From: Narthecium ossifragum
Lineage: Eukaryota > Streptophyta > Magnoliopsida > Dioscoreales > Nartheciaceae
Assembly (NCBI GenBank): GCA_963920575.1
Contig: OY986965.1
Span: forward strand, 15,824,290-15,888,289
Direction of reading: 5' to 3'
Length of the DNA stretch: 64,000 nucleotides
How positions within the stretch are numbered: the stretch's first letter is position 1; every line of letters begins with the position of its first letter. The translations under genes and the position numbers were made by a program. Of this stretch, positions 45,544-57,441 are shown piece by piece. The notes under the pieces were generated by a model. It did not search any database. It was not told the origin of the DNA and was given only the letters and a program-made list of their open reading frames with translations.

Positions 45544-46924
45544 CAGCCCCAGTAGCACCAGCAGAGTAGAGTGAGTTGAGGACCCAGCGAGACGAGCTTA
45601 CCAGCAGAGGAATCTTCTGGCCTTTCCTAGACGAGTTCGTGGTGGTGTTCGTCGACGACATTCTTATCTACTCCCGGTCAGAGGCGGAGCACGAGCGACA
45701 CTTGGCGACAGTGTTGCAGCTACTTCGGGAGCATCGACTTTATGCCAAGGCTTCCAAGTGCGAGTTCTGGCTTGCACAGATGGGATTCCTTGGACACGTG
45801 GTGTCGGCAGCAGGGATCTCAGTTGACCCGGCCAAGGTCGAGGCAGTGGTACAGTGGCAGAGACCGAGAACAGTGTTTGAGGTCCGTAGTTTCTTAGGCC
45901 TGGCGGGTTACTACAGGCTGTTCGTGCGGTACTTCTCCAGAGTTGCCGGACCGTTGATCAGACTGACACAGAAGGCCGTCCCGTTCGTGTGGGATGATGC
46001 TTGTGAGCGAGCCTTCGTAGAGCTGAGGACCAGGTTGACCAGTGTGTCGGTGCTGATCGTCCCCGAGCGAGGTGTTGGTTACAGTATCTACAGCGAGGCT
46101 GGATGGAGCTACTGGAGGACTACGACTTTGCGTTGCATTACCATCCTGGTAAGGCAAACGTCGTAGCAGACGCGCTGAGCAGGCAGGTGAGAGACACCAG
46201 AGCAGCGGTTGCAGGGTTGTCAGCGCGGCAGTGGCAGGCTCTAGAGACGGCGGGCCAGTTTGGGCTCGAGTTCGAGGATCGGGGATCCAGCAGTTTTCTC
46301 TTTGTAGGGTAGAGTATGTCAGCAGTTCTAGCCAGAGGTTGGAGAGGCTTTACTCACCGGTCCAGACATCGTCAGGCGGTCGTCAGAGAGGTTGGTACAG
46401 ATCAGGCAGAGGCTTCTGACGGCTCAGAGCCGGCAAAAGAGTTATGCAGATCAGAGGCGACGACCGTTAGAGTTTGCAGTCGGCGACCGAGTGTTTTTGC
46501 GAGCATCGCCGTACAGAGGTTCTGTCAGGTTTGGCAGAGGTGGCAAGTTGGCGCCGAGGTTTGTCGGGCCGTTTGAGATCTTAGAGAGGGTCGGCGAGGT
46601 AGCTTACCGCCTGGATCTTCCTCAGCACATGTCTGCTGTGCACCCGACTTTTCATGTGTCGATGTTGAGGAAGTATCACCCAGACCCGTCTCATGTCATC
46701 AGAGTGGATGACATTGAGCTTGAGGCAGACGCTAGCTTTGTTGAGCAGCCGGTTCAGGTACTTGACCGAAGGGATCAGTTCTTGCGGGGCAAGACGATTC
46801 CCTTGGTCAAGGTACTGTGGAGGCACAGAGGCACCGAGGAGGTCACCTGGGAGCGCGAGGCGCGCATGCGGCAGGAGTTTCCGCAGTTGTTCTCCTCTCG
46901 AGGTATTTCTTGTCCTGTCTTTTA
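45544..46924 (+). pseudogene. T2 pol remnants: RT, RNase H and integrase C-terminus
   Basis: After a TAG at 45567-45569 the frame reads [11 protein letters not shown] and jumps straight to [20 protein letters not shown], so the N-terminal half of RT is gone. RT thumb and connection sequence follows to GVGYSIY, where the RNase H core is deleted and the sequence rejoins at MELLEDYDF. After ADALSRQ a third deletion removes the integrase zinc finger and catalytic core, leaving VRRSSERLVQIRQ onward with [29 protein letters not shown] and the chromodomain-like WRHRGTEEVTWERE. The last 175 codons are intact. Confidence 0.85.
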
Positions 46925-46962
46925 GTGTACCTGTTTTGTTGTTCCGAGCCCTACCCTTATCG

Positions 46963-46979
46963 AATCTCGGGACGAGATT
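46963..46979 (+). promoter_or_regulatory. Pre-polypurine hairpin of T2
   Basis: AATCTCGGGACGAGATT, a perfect 7-bp stem identical to T1, followed by TTCCTTTAAGGG and the 3' LTR at 46999. Confidence 0.75.
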
Positions 46980-46998
46980 TCCTTTAAGGGTAATAGGA

Positions 46999-49345
46999 TG
47001 TGAGGACCTGCCCCTCTACCCCTGTGGCTCGCTGTAGACCGCAAGGACAATTTGGTAAATTGCGCCTTGTTGGTTTGTTTCACACCCGCGTGTGCACACA
47101 CTGGCCTTGTATGTGTTAGTGTTTGTTTAGAATGGCTAGGTGGACCCGGGATCGAAAGATCCGGACTTGGGCTTGAGTTCTTGCCCAAGTTTAGCTTTCA
47201 GCACACAAAGGATCGATCCTCTATGGCTAAGGGATCGATCCTCTTCGTGCCAGAAAGCCTTGTGAAATCATCGTGAAGGATCGATCCTCCCTTGAGGAAG
47301 GATCGATCATTCATAAGTCGGTTGGTTTTCTGCTTCGCGAGGACGGCCGCCGTTGGCCGTCGCTCTCTCTTGTCAGAGGGGGAGGACTTTCCCTCCCCTC
47401 CCCCAGCTTTTTCCCCTCTTTCCCGGCTGTCCCCTCCCCCCTTTTCCCTCCTTTTCTTCCCCTCTTCCTCCTCCTCCTTTCTTCTTCTTCTTCTCTTCTC
47501 TTCTCCCCCGAAGCTCTGCTCTTTCCCTGTTCCGGCAGCCAAGCTTCATCTCTTCCGTTCTCCCTCCTCCGACCATCAAATTGGGTGTTCTTTGGCTCGT
47601 TGGATTCGTGACAACGAGAGGAAGATCCCTGAAGTGGTTTGGAGGCTTGTTGGTGATCAAATCGTGGGGAATCAGCCTAGGAAAGCGCAGCTAGGTAGGG
47701 TTATACCTACTGTTGTTTATTTCGGGTTTGCTTGAGATCTAGCCGTTGGATCTTGTTGATCCTTACTTTGTTGGATTCGTTATAACTGCTAGAATTACTG
47801 ATTTAAGTTTCATGTTGATCAGTTGAGATTTGAGTAGGTTTTATGCATGATTAGCCTCGGATTTCTGGTTTTCTGCTGTTCCTGAGAAACAGCCGGCTTG
47901 CGGCGAGTTTTCCGGCCGGTGAGTACATGATCTTGGCTTTTCATAAACATAAGAGTTGTAGCTCTACTCGTTAGCTTTCCATTCCATCTTGTTTCGTATT
48001 TGTCCGATTTATGTATGATTTCTGGTGAATTATTTGCTGGAGGGCTGCGTTGCAGCAATTAAAGGGTAAGTTGGTTTAATCAGCGATTTTTGATTAATGT
48101 TTCCCGTTAATCCAACCGTTGGATGTTTATGAAATTTGGATATGATGATCCTGGTTTACACACCTACTGGTGGCTAAGTTGGATCTTGAATCCGACATCG
48201 TTTGGATGTCGGATCGACGGGATCAATTAGCCCCTAAGTAGAGGCTTTGGGTGTTTTTGAATATAATATTATATTTCGAAATATGATATTATATTGTGCT
48301 TTGTTCATCATCGTTTTCGGGGTTGCTTCCCGTTGCAGGAGTCCGCGGGTGACGGTCGCGGTGCCGTCGTAATGCCGGGACCCGCTGCGGATCTGCTGGC
48401 AGCGGTTGGTGGTACCGCTGCAGCGATCCAGTAGACTTATATGATGTTTGACATACTGTTGCATGCCTTTCCTATTATCTGTGTATGTCATAGCATGCAT
48501 TGTTGTTGTGTGCATTAGTTGCATTGGTTAGGGCGTGGGTGATCCTTGGGTCGCCGTCCCGAGGCTGGAAGCTCGGACTTAGCCCTAGGACCGGGGTTGG
48601 GCTGTTAGGACCCGGTTGAATTGTGATGTCCAGTCATTTCGATGATAGGCTTAGATGACTGGTACACTTGTGGCTTGATGTTTGTAGAGGTCGTGTCGGT
48701 CTCGAGTCGGATGCTGAGGTGTAGCCGGTGTCCCACTGTGCAGACCTTTGGTGTCGCCAGTGTTGTTCCTGTTCCTGAGCGCCGTCCCTGGGCCTCAGGT
48801 GTTATTGAGTGTCGTCCCTGGGCCTCAAGGACACGCGGTGGGGTTATGGGACCCCTGTATACACCCAGATCCTACTCGAGGGCGACACTGTTGTGTTTCC
48901 CTCTTCCTTCTGTGTGTCGTAGTGCAGATCCCTACTGAGCTTAGTGCTCACACCTACCCGGGGCTGCGTTTTGCAGGTGCAGGCGTCAGTTCTTCTTCCT
49001 TGGCCCCTACCGGGCAGTTGGGTGGCGATGCGGCGGCGCCAGGCGGAGTCTGAGAGGTGGTGATCGATCTTTATTGCTTTTATACCCTATGTTAGATAGT
49101 CTCCTACGGGAGTGTTGTATTTTTGAATCTTCCCCTCTCCGAGGATTTGTATAATCACTTGAGTTTTAAATCTGTGGTTCGAGGTTTCATTATTATATTG
49201 TATCTTTATTTTGGGGATGCTTTTGGTGAACTGCTAGGGAGACCAATAGGTTAGAGGGAACCCTCGCCAGCTTTTCTTCCGCGTTTGTTAGGTTCCGGTT
49301 CGCGTCGCCCGGCCCGGTTGGGCTTTTGCGGGTCGGGGCGCGACA
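46999..49345 (+). repeat. T2 3' LTR (2347 bp)
   Basis: Complete. Relative to the 5' LTR it has one extra TTC in the pyrimidine tract and about 30 base changes. Confidence 0.95.
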
Positions 49346-49350
49346 GTGGG

Positions 49351-49487
49351 GCTCTGCATTGCTACGTGGTGGTGGCGGTTGATCTATGGGGGTCGATTGT
49401 GGCTCTATAGTAAAGGTAATATGCGCGCCCCTACTATCACTCATGAGTTTTGGTACGAATGGCTAGCTCGTAGAACCTGAACTGACA
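49351..49487 (+). repeat. D 3' LTR, second segment
   Basis: Resumes after T2's TSD copy and ends GAACTGACA. Confidence 0.78.
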
Positions 49488-49492
49488 AGAAG

Positions 49493-50009
49493 CAGATCCA
49501 AAACTTGTGATGATGGATCGGCTTGAGCTCGAGGGGTGGCAGGCCAAGGGTGAATAGGTCGACAGTGTGGACAACGGTGGCATTGACGAAGTCGGAGACA
49601 TCAGCACCATCGAGGACGTCGACAACAGCAGGAGCATCAATAACTTCGATGATAGGGGCGACATCAATGGCGACGACGACGACGACATCGACAACAGCAA
49701 TGACTATGTCAACTCCGAGTACACCTGCATCAACTCGATAATGAATCGGATGGTCACGGCGAAGTTTCCGTTCGACTCGGGGGGGGGGGGGGGCACTTTG
49801 GTCATCGTGTGACACCACGCTAGTGGCGTGTTCTGGATCATCCTCTTTTGAGGCATCAAGTGATAAGCAGTCTCGAAGGCCTCGACTCGATCACGCCAGA
49901 AAGAGTCCAGCAGTTCAAGAAGTTCACCAAAAGCGTAGCAGTTTATGAACTGGAGGACCAAATTGTTTAAATTCGTAGCAGTTATATACTTGTGCACCAA
50001 TTGATGATG
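49493..50009 (+). other. Decayed E internal region beyond D, with an Asp/Asn-rich frame
   Basis: An 81-codon open frame at 49567-49812 is dominated by Asp and Asn (DDRGDINGDDDDDIDNSND). It is driven by a GAC-rich stretch near 49671-49690 and ends at a run of 15 G (49779-49793). No family is recognised. Composition bias alone could keep it open. The rest shows no support for a gene. Confidence 0.35.
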
Positions 50010-50070
50010 TAAATAGATTTAGGTGGCTTACGTCTCGATCTGGATGGGTTTTTTGGGTCGGAGTGTGACA
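50010..50070 (+). mobile_element. Tail of a C-type LTR, plus orientation (fragment)
   Basis: CTGGATGGGTTTTTTGGGTC and then GGAGTGTGACA match the reverse complement of the first bases of the C1 LTR at 57442. Where it begins is unclear. Confidence 0.6.
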
Positions 50071-50076
50071 GGTTTT

Positions 50077-51309
50077 GCCTGATCGGACTTGATTTGAGTC
50101 CAATTGGCTGAATCTGGCTAGCTGGATCGGATCTGGCTGAGCCTGATAGGATAGGACTGGGACTGGATTGGGCTAAATTGGGTTATTGGCTTAAGGAATT
50201 GAATTTGGCTCGGCTTGGGTTAAGTGGCTTGGCTGAACCGGTTAAGGCTGGCTGAGTTGGATTGGGTTGAGGGTTGGCTGGGACGATCCGACGGCTGAGG
50301 AGTCGCCGGTGTAGATCGCCTGCGTAGGGGCGACGACGGCGGTCTGGATCTTGGCAGGGAAGGTCGTAGGACGGTGGGGAAGATATCCACCGGAGTGGAT
50401 CTGTCTGATGTACGCCGGGGGAACGGGATTTAGAGAAGAAAGGCGGCGAGTTTGGGTTGACCGGCGTCGGGGACGACGGCGAGGGTTCTGCGGATGTCGG
50501 GAAGGGTCGTGGATGGTTGGAAGGGTATTAAGGACGGTTGGCGAAGGTTTTAGAGGCATGGGGGTGAGATCGGGGTCGTGTGGCAGACGGCGGACGGCGG
50601 CTGTGAAGTTTGGTTGTCGTGGGAAGACGCCGGAGGAGACAACGGAGGCGGAGGGCCGGCTGGACGGAGTCGTGGTGCCAAGGGAAGGTCGATGGAGCTC
50701 TTGGAAGGTACCGGGGGTGGCCGGAGAGGCGGGACGGCGGTGAGGCTAGGGTTAGAGCACGGGAGAGAGAGGAAGGAGATGATGAACAGTTGTGCTGACG
50801 TGGCAATGACGTGGAGGAGAGAGAAAGTGGTGGGGAGAGAGAAATACCGGTGGGGGCGGTGCCGGCTGCGGAGAAGATGACCGACGGGGAAGAAGGTGGA
50901 TCTATGGTGGATTTCAGGTGGAATCTACATTACATCTACTCCTATGATATTCTATCAACTATTCTTAATAATTCTATTCATCATTCATCATTATAATACA
51001 AACTAATGAGGTCCTTTTATAGAGACCTTGACAGAGTCCTAATCCAACTAGAAAACCCCCTTGCTTAATTAGCAAGTAATAAGGTTTCAAACTCAACTCA
51101 ACTTTCTAACTCAAATGGACTCTTAATTAATTCACAACAATCAAATATTAACTAGGACTCAATAAAATATAAAAGACTAATGATAAATCCTAATCAAATA
51201 CTCTAGTTTGAACTAGGGAAGTCCAAATCAAATTAGGAAAGAGGTTGAACCAGTTTGGTTCCTCTTATGGGTTTGGGTCCAGTTGGTCGAGTCGGATCGA
51301 CTCGTATCA
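50077..51309 (-). mobile_element. Truncated B-family LTR
   Basis: B LTR sequence from GCCTGATCGGACTTG to CTCGTATCA. The first 65 or so bases (TGTTACGAGC...) are missing and no TSD is evident, so this is an older, damaged copy. It is more diverged from the other B LTRs than they are from each other. Confidence 0.8.
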
Positions 51310-51458
51310 GGTTAACCTCCCTGTCCTGCCCTCTTCTTCCCACCGGCTGTTCTTTTAAATCACTGTTGTAGTGCTTCTGGTAGCTATTGTTAGATTAGTG
51401 CCTGTTGTTCCTTCCTTACTCAACTGCTGCAATCTGATGTTAGTTATCTAATTATTGA
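51310..51458. other. Short unassigned spacer
   Basis: No coding or repeat signal recognised. It ends in ATTGA, the left TSD of the next solo LTR. Confidence 0.5.
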
Positions 51459-52621
51459 TGTCGCGCCCCGACCCGCGTAGGCCCAATCGGGCCGGGCGAC
51501 GCGAAGCGGAACCTAACCTACTGCGGAAATTTTGGCGAGGTTTCCCTCTAATCGTAGTGGTTACCCTAGCAATCATAACCATCATGTATTATATAAACAT
51601 TCAAAACTTCAAAGACTAAAACTGCATATTTATATACAATCCTCAGACAGGGAAAATTATACATTTATCACTCCCGTAGGAGACTATCTATAATAAAAGG
51701 GTAAAAACATAGATCGCCGCTCCTCAAGTACCGCCAGACGCCGCCACATCACCAAACACCGGCCCGGTAGGGGCGACCGAAGAAGAGCTAGCGCCAGCAC
51801 CTGCAAAACGCACCCCGAATAGGAGTGAGCACTAAGCTCAGCAGGGACACTACACTACAACACTCACAAGGAAGGGAACACAACAGTGCCGCCTCCAAGT
51901 TTACCCTAGGTGTATACAAGGGTCCCATAACCCTACCAGAAGTCCGTGAACGCAGGCCCAAAACACTGCATACTCTCAACAGGACACAGAACACTATTTG
52001 GCGGGCCAAGACACCGCTGGGCAGGCAGGCACTCCTCCTCCCAAGAGTTTAAGAACACCGGACTCCGGCTACACTTCGGATACAACTTGGAGTCGATACG
52101 ACCTCTAAACATCAAATAACAAGTATTCAGGTCATCTAGCCTCTTCATCAATATCGACTGAACACTACAAATCGAGTCCTGGACCAAGCTACCCGCAACG
52201 GTCCTAGAGATAGATCCAGACTACCCGAAAGCCCCGGATCGGCGGTCAACCCACCGCCAGCGTCCTATACAGATGCAACTAATGCACAACACAATGCATG
52301 CTATGAACATGCGCAGGATAATACATGTAAGCATGCAACAATATGTGATGATATGAATAACAAGGTCTGGGCATGGCACCCTGTCGGCCCGGGGTGGTGA
52401 ATAGATAAAATAAGGTCTAGGAGCTGCTGCAGTGGTACTACCACCAACTGCCAGCAGTCCACCACAACACCTGCACCGGGAAGCAGCCCCGCAAATAACA
52501 GCTCACAAATAACACAGATAAAGCCCTCGGCGCACGCCGCCATGCAAGGCTAAGGAAAGCTGTAGGGCTACCCGCCTGTTTATTCTAAACATCCCGGGAG
52601 TCATCACTCCCCCGGTTCACC

Positions 52622-54966
52622 TGTCGCACCCCGACCCGCGAAAGCCCAACCGGGCCGGGCGACGCGAACCGGAACCTAACCAACGCGGATAAAGAACGAC
52701 AAGGGTTCCCTCTAACCTATTGGTCTCCCTAGCAATTCACCAAAACACCCTCAATTAAAACAACAATATTAATTAGCAAAACCTCGAACCTCAGATTAAA
52801 AACTCAAGTGTTAATATGTACAAAACCCCGGAGAGGGGAAGATTCAAAGTACAACATCACTCCCGTAGGAGACTAACTAACATAAGGGTAAAAGCAGTAA
52901 ATATTGCCACCTCTCAAAAGCCACCAGGCGCCGCCGCACCGCCGTCCAACTGCCCGGTAGGGGCCACAGAGGAAGAACTGACGCCTGCACCTACAAAACG
53001 CAGCCCGGGTAGGAGTGAGCACTAAGCTCAGTAGGGGTCTACACTACGACACACAGAAGGAAGAGGGAAAACGCAACAGTGTCGCCCTCAAGTGGAATCT
53101 GGGTGTATACAGGGGTCCCATAACCCCACCACGTGTCCCTGAGGCCCACGATCATGGTCTTCCAGCCGGGCTGGTCACATGTCAGGTCACACTCAGTAGC
53201 AGGAAACGACACTGCTAACTCTCAACAGGACACTGGACACTGTTTGGCGGGAAGACACACCACTGAGTAGGCAAACCCTCTACTCAAGAGTTTTAAGAGA
53301 ACCGGACACCGGCTACACCTCAGATCCAACTCGAGGCCGACACGACCTCTACATTCATCAAGAACAAGTGCGCCAGTCATCTAAGCCTATCATCGAATCG
53401 ACTGGACACCACAATTCAAACCGGGTCCAAACAGCCCAACCCCGGTCCTAGGGCTAAGTCCGAGCTTCCAGCCTCGGGACGGCGACCCAAGGATCACCCA
53501 CGCCCTAACCAATGCAACTAATGCACACAACAACAATGCATGCTATGACATACACAGATAATAGGAAAGGCATGCAACAGTATGTCAAGCATCATATAAG
53601 TCTACTGGCTACAGCGGTACCACCAACCGCTGCCAGCCGATCCGCAGCGGGTCCCGGCATTTCGACGGTACCGCGACCGTCAACCGCGGACTCCTGCAAC
53701 GGGAAGCAACCCCGAAAACGATGATGAACAAAACACAATATATTATTATATTCTGAAATATAATATTATATTCAAAAAAACACCTAAAGCCTCTACTTAG
53801 GGGCTAATTGATCCCGTCGATCCGACATCCAAACAACTTCGGATTCAAGATCCAACTTAGCCACCAGTATGTGTATAAACCAGGATCATCATATCCAAAA
53901 ATCATAATCATCCAACGGTTGGATTAACAGAAAAACGCTAATCAAAATCGTTAATCAAACTAACTTACCCATTAATTGCTGCAACGCAGCCCTCCAGCAT
54001 AAATCGGGAAAATATGAAACAAGATGGAATGGAAAGCTAACGAATAGCTCTACAACTCGTATGTTTATGAAAAGCCATGATCATGTACTCGCCGGCCGGA
54101 AAACTCGCCGCAAGCCGGTTGCTTCTCAAGAACAGCAGAAAACCAGAAATCCGAGACTAATCTTGCATAAAACCTACTCAAACCTCAACCGATTAATATG
54201 ATTCTTAAATCAATTATTCTACAAGGCATAAGGAATCCAACAAAGCAAGGATCAACAAGATCCAACGGCTAGATCTCAAGAAAACCCGAAAAGAACACAG
54301 TAGGTATAACCCTACCTAGCTGCGCTTTCCTCGGCTGATTCCCCGCGATTTGATCGCCAACAAGCTACCAAATCACACCAGGAGCCTTCCTCTCGTTGTC
54401 ACGAATCCAACGAGCCAAAGAACGCCGAAAAAGATGGTCGGAGGAGGGAGAACGGAGGGAAAGAAGCTCGCCGGCAGTAAAGGGAAGAAACAGAGCACCG
54501 CGGGAAAGAGAGAAGGAAGGAAGGAGAAGAGAAGGAGAAGGGAGGAAGAGGAGGGGAAGAAAAGAGGGGAAAGGGGGAAGGGAAAGCCGGGAAAGAGGGG
54601 GAAAAGCTGGGGGAAAGGGAGGGGAAGTCTTCCCTCCCTGACAGGGGAGAGCGACGGCCGACGGCCGTCCTCGCGAAAGAGAAAACCCACCGACTCGAGC
54701 ATGATCGATCTCCAAGGCATGTGAGATCGATCTCCTTTACAATCGAGATCGATCTCCTTTACTCAGAAAGGCAAACTTGGGCTAAAACACAAGCCTAAGC
54801 TCAGATCTTCCGATCTCGGGTTCACCTAGCCATTCTAAACAAACATGAACACAGACAAGGCCAGTGTGTGCACACGCGGGTGTGAAACAAACCAACAAGG
54901 CGCAATTTACCAAATTGCCCTTGCGGTCTACAACGAGCCACAGGGATAGAGGGACAGGTCCTCACA
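52622..54966 (-). mobile_element. T'-family solo LTR (2345 bp)
   Basis: TGTCGCACC to CCTCACA with a perfect TSD, TCACC (52617-52621 and 54967-54971). It is the reverse complement of the T2 LTR family. The pyrimidine tract appears as purines near 54480-54620. Confidence 0.93.
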
Positions 54967-55771
54967 TCACCACTGCCCTATTATAGGGCTAACATGCTTA
55001 AACATATGTACAAAGTATAAGACAGTAAAGAAAACGGTACATGCAAAGCCCCGCGAGAAAAGCCAGACAAAATCTCTCTCTGCCGTAGACGGATCGATCC
55101 CTTCCCAAGGGAAGGATCGATCCCTCTAACGGCAGAGAGCAAACTCTCCATATCGTGCTGAGTCCGATCGATCTGTCCTCCCAGGACGATCGATCCGACT
55201 CGCGATAGGGAACATCCTCACTGTCGTGCCGAGGAGGATCGATCCCTCCCCCCAAGGGACGATCGATCCTACTCGTGACGAGAGGGATCCCATGCTACCC
55301 AAGGCACCGGGATCGATCGTCCTCACCCGAGACCGATCGATCCTGCTCGGATCAGCATGACCAACAAGGAGGGATCGATCACGTTGGGTTCTTCGGTAAA
55401 CCGACGGCGAGAAATACCATCGGAAAACTCCACCAAATCCCACCAAAACCTGGGATCTAGTAGTACGAAAGATCACGAGTCCAAAACCGGCGGAAATACT
55501 ACAATCTAACAAGTATACAACAAGATCTAAGTATAAGAACACCAATAGCCGAAAAACCTCCAAAAACCCGGAATAAATGTAGGTAGGATCCCTACCTAAG
55601 CAATAGCAGCTTCAATCCCAGCTACTAGGCCTTGGATCGTCCACAACCTCTTCGAAATCCAGGAATTCTCAGCCCAAGAACTCGGATTTCCAAAGAGATT
55701 CAAGGAAGAAGGTTGTGTTTGTTTTATAAGCAAACGAACCGACTAAGCAGGATCAATCCGTCCAAGGAGGC

Positions 55772-55864
55772 CGATCGATCCAGCCAAGAGAACGATCGAT
55801 CCAGCCAAGAGAACGATCGATCCAACCAAGAGAACGATCGATCCAGCCCAAGAGACCGATCGAT
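55772..55864. repeat. 21-bp tandem array with GATCGATC cores
   Basis: Four units of 21-22 bp, CGATCGATCCAGCCAAGAGAA, lie inside the T solo LTR at 55772, 55793, 55814 and 55835. More GATCGATC hairpins occur at 55088-55400 and 55896-55930. Confidence 0.88.
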
Positions 55865-56140
55865 CCTTCGCAACGATCCATGTTCCTGTCATTGAGCGAT
55901 CGATCCTTCTAGCAAGGAAGGATCGATCCCTCTTTCGCAGGAAGCTGGACTTGGGCTAAAACTTAAGCCCAAGCCCGGATCTTTCGATCTCGGGTCCCAC
56001 TAACCATTCTAGCCAAACATTACCACAAACATGGTCAGTGTGTGCACACGCGAGTGTGAAACAAGCCGACAAGGCGTAATTTACCAAATTGCCCTTGCGG
56101 TCCACGACGAGCCACAGGAGTAGAGGGACGGGTCCTCACA

Positions 56141-57441
56141 ATTGAACTCTTATAGCATGCTCGTGCCTAGGGCCGGTTGTGTGCCCTTGTTTGATGATTG
56201 ATATCATGCATGGGCTGACTATATTGTGTATGTATGCATAGTCCATGAGATGCTCCGAAATGCCAAATGAGAAATGGCACGAGATTAACTTTTGTGAAAT
56301 ACTATGCGTGGTTATATCAATGCATAGCTTGATGCTAGTGAGCCTATGACGGGGTTGTAATGATAGCCTTTATGTTGCGTGTATGCCTTGTTAACCTCTG
56401 GTATTCCTTATAACCCTAGCTTTACATATGCTTATTTGCTTGGCTCTCTTTTAGCATGTCGCATGCTATGCTTGAAATGTTTGAGGAAATGTCATATAGA
56501 GACACCTAGGGTAGTTGATTGTGCATGCTCATGCATAATATTTGCATTAGAGGCATTCAGGCTAGGTCGTAGGCGATGGGTTCGATCGCCGGTCCGAGGT
56601 TCTCGAGTAACTCGGATCTAGATGAGTCCAGGCCGGAGTCGGTTCTACGAACTTGCGATCGAGGCTACGGGTGGACGTGGTCCCCGTGATTTATTGGGGT
56701 TTTAGGAGAATGATTATTAAATCCAAATGGAATAAGAGGAATCAAACTGTTATGGTTCGAGGATTGATTGAGTTTCTAGAACCTTAGTCTTAGTGGCTAT
56801 TGGGAGGTAGCATAATGTCTGCTGGTCGAAGCCAGTCTACTTGTGCCCACGGTTGGCAGGGTAATTGCCCGGACTGTGGTAGAGAGCGAGTTGTGCCCAC
56901 GGTTGACAGGGTAGTCGCCCGGACCGTGGTGGAGAGCGATGGGTCGATTGCGAGCTTCGACTTGGGTTGTGACTTCCCTTGAGCTAAGACTTAGGCGTCA
57001 GATTACATTGTTTGTTTATGTTGGTTATTAGTTAGTTTCTTGTGTGTCGTTAGTTAGTCTCCTACTGGGCTTTTGCTCACCCTTACTCGGGCTGCGTTTT
57101 TATATCAACTTTCTTTTGCAGGACAATCAGGTGATGACGCCCGAGCTTGAGGTCGTTCGAGGATTCATCATGGATTTCAATTTATCAATTTCATTTAATT
57201 CATTTGAAGACTGTATTGATGTTGGATTACTGGGATTAATTAGTAATTTGGTTCATGTATTCAGTTTCAGAAATTCGTAATTAAACATTTGAAGTCTGTA
57301 TTGCGATTAAATTGATTCATGTGATTTAATCCTGAAGTTTGTAATAAAGCATGGAATTATTCGGCAATGAATGAATGCATATGACCTTGAGCAGGTTGGC
57401 TTAATTTGTGATGTTTGAGAGCAGGTTTATTTTGTTGTATT
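56141..57441 (+). other. Decayed LTR-like stretch, no gene
   Basis: GCTCACCCTTACTCGGGCTGCG near 57078 (shortened match CTCGGGCTGCGTTTTT) followed by TTGCAGGACAATCAGG resembles the conserved LTR box of T, T' and C LTRs in plus orientation. I infer an old LTR of that group. It is cut at 57441 by C1. No coding sequence is supported. Confidence 0.5.
56841..56940. repeat. Two tandem 50-bp units
   Basis: Units 56841-56890 and 56891-56940 both start TTGTGCCCACGGTTG and contain GCCCGGAC, with five or so differences. Confidence 0.85.

Larger units (their letters stand above)
42105..49345 (+). mobile_element. T2, internally deleted Ty3/gypsy element (T' LTR family)
   Basis: Flanked by a perfect TSD, GTGGG (42100-42104 and 49346-49350). 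LTRs are 42105-44447 and 46999-49345, with about 30 substitutions and two small indels by eye (about 98.6% identical). The primer site is at 44451. The internal region is only 2.55 kb and keeps pieces of gag, RT, RNase H and the integrase C-terminus joined in the usual order. It cannot supply its own enzymes. Confidence 0.95.
41672..49487 (+). mobile_element. D, miniature LTR retrotransposon (TRIM/SMART-like), split by T2
   Basis: Two related LTRs start TGTTGGC and end GAACTGACA. The 5' LTR is 206 bp (41672-41877) and the 3' LTR is 307 bp once T2 is removed. Only 57 bp lie between them. The flanks GGAAG (41667-41671) and AGAAG (49488-49492) form a TSD with one mismatch. Without T2 the element is about 570 bp and has no coding capacity. 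Confidence 0.78.
51459..56140 (-). mobile_element. T-family solo LTR, split by a T' solo LTR
   Basis: TGTCGCGCC to CCTCACA with a perfect TSD, ATTGA (51454-51458 and 56141-56145). Without the inner insertion it is about 2.33 kb, the size of the T1 LTR. No internal region remains. Confidence 0.93.

Noticed and set aside
50070..51314. TSD for the truncated B LTR (GGTTT on the left, GGTTA on the right)
   Set aside because: Only four of five bases match and the LTR start is missing, so the pairing may be chance.
55772..55864. CRISPR-like array of short repeats
   Set aside because: Units are 21-22 bp with no unique spacers, inside a plant LTR. It is a plain tandem repeat.
56800..56982. Cys/Gly-containing open frame near the 50-bp tandem repeat
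   Set aside because: The two repeat units encode it by duplication, it lacks a recognisable domain, and it lies in decayed LTR-like DNA.
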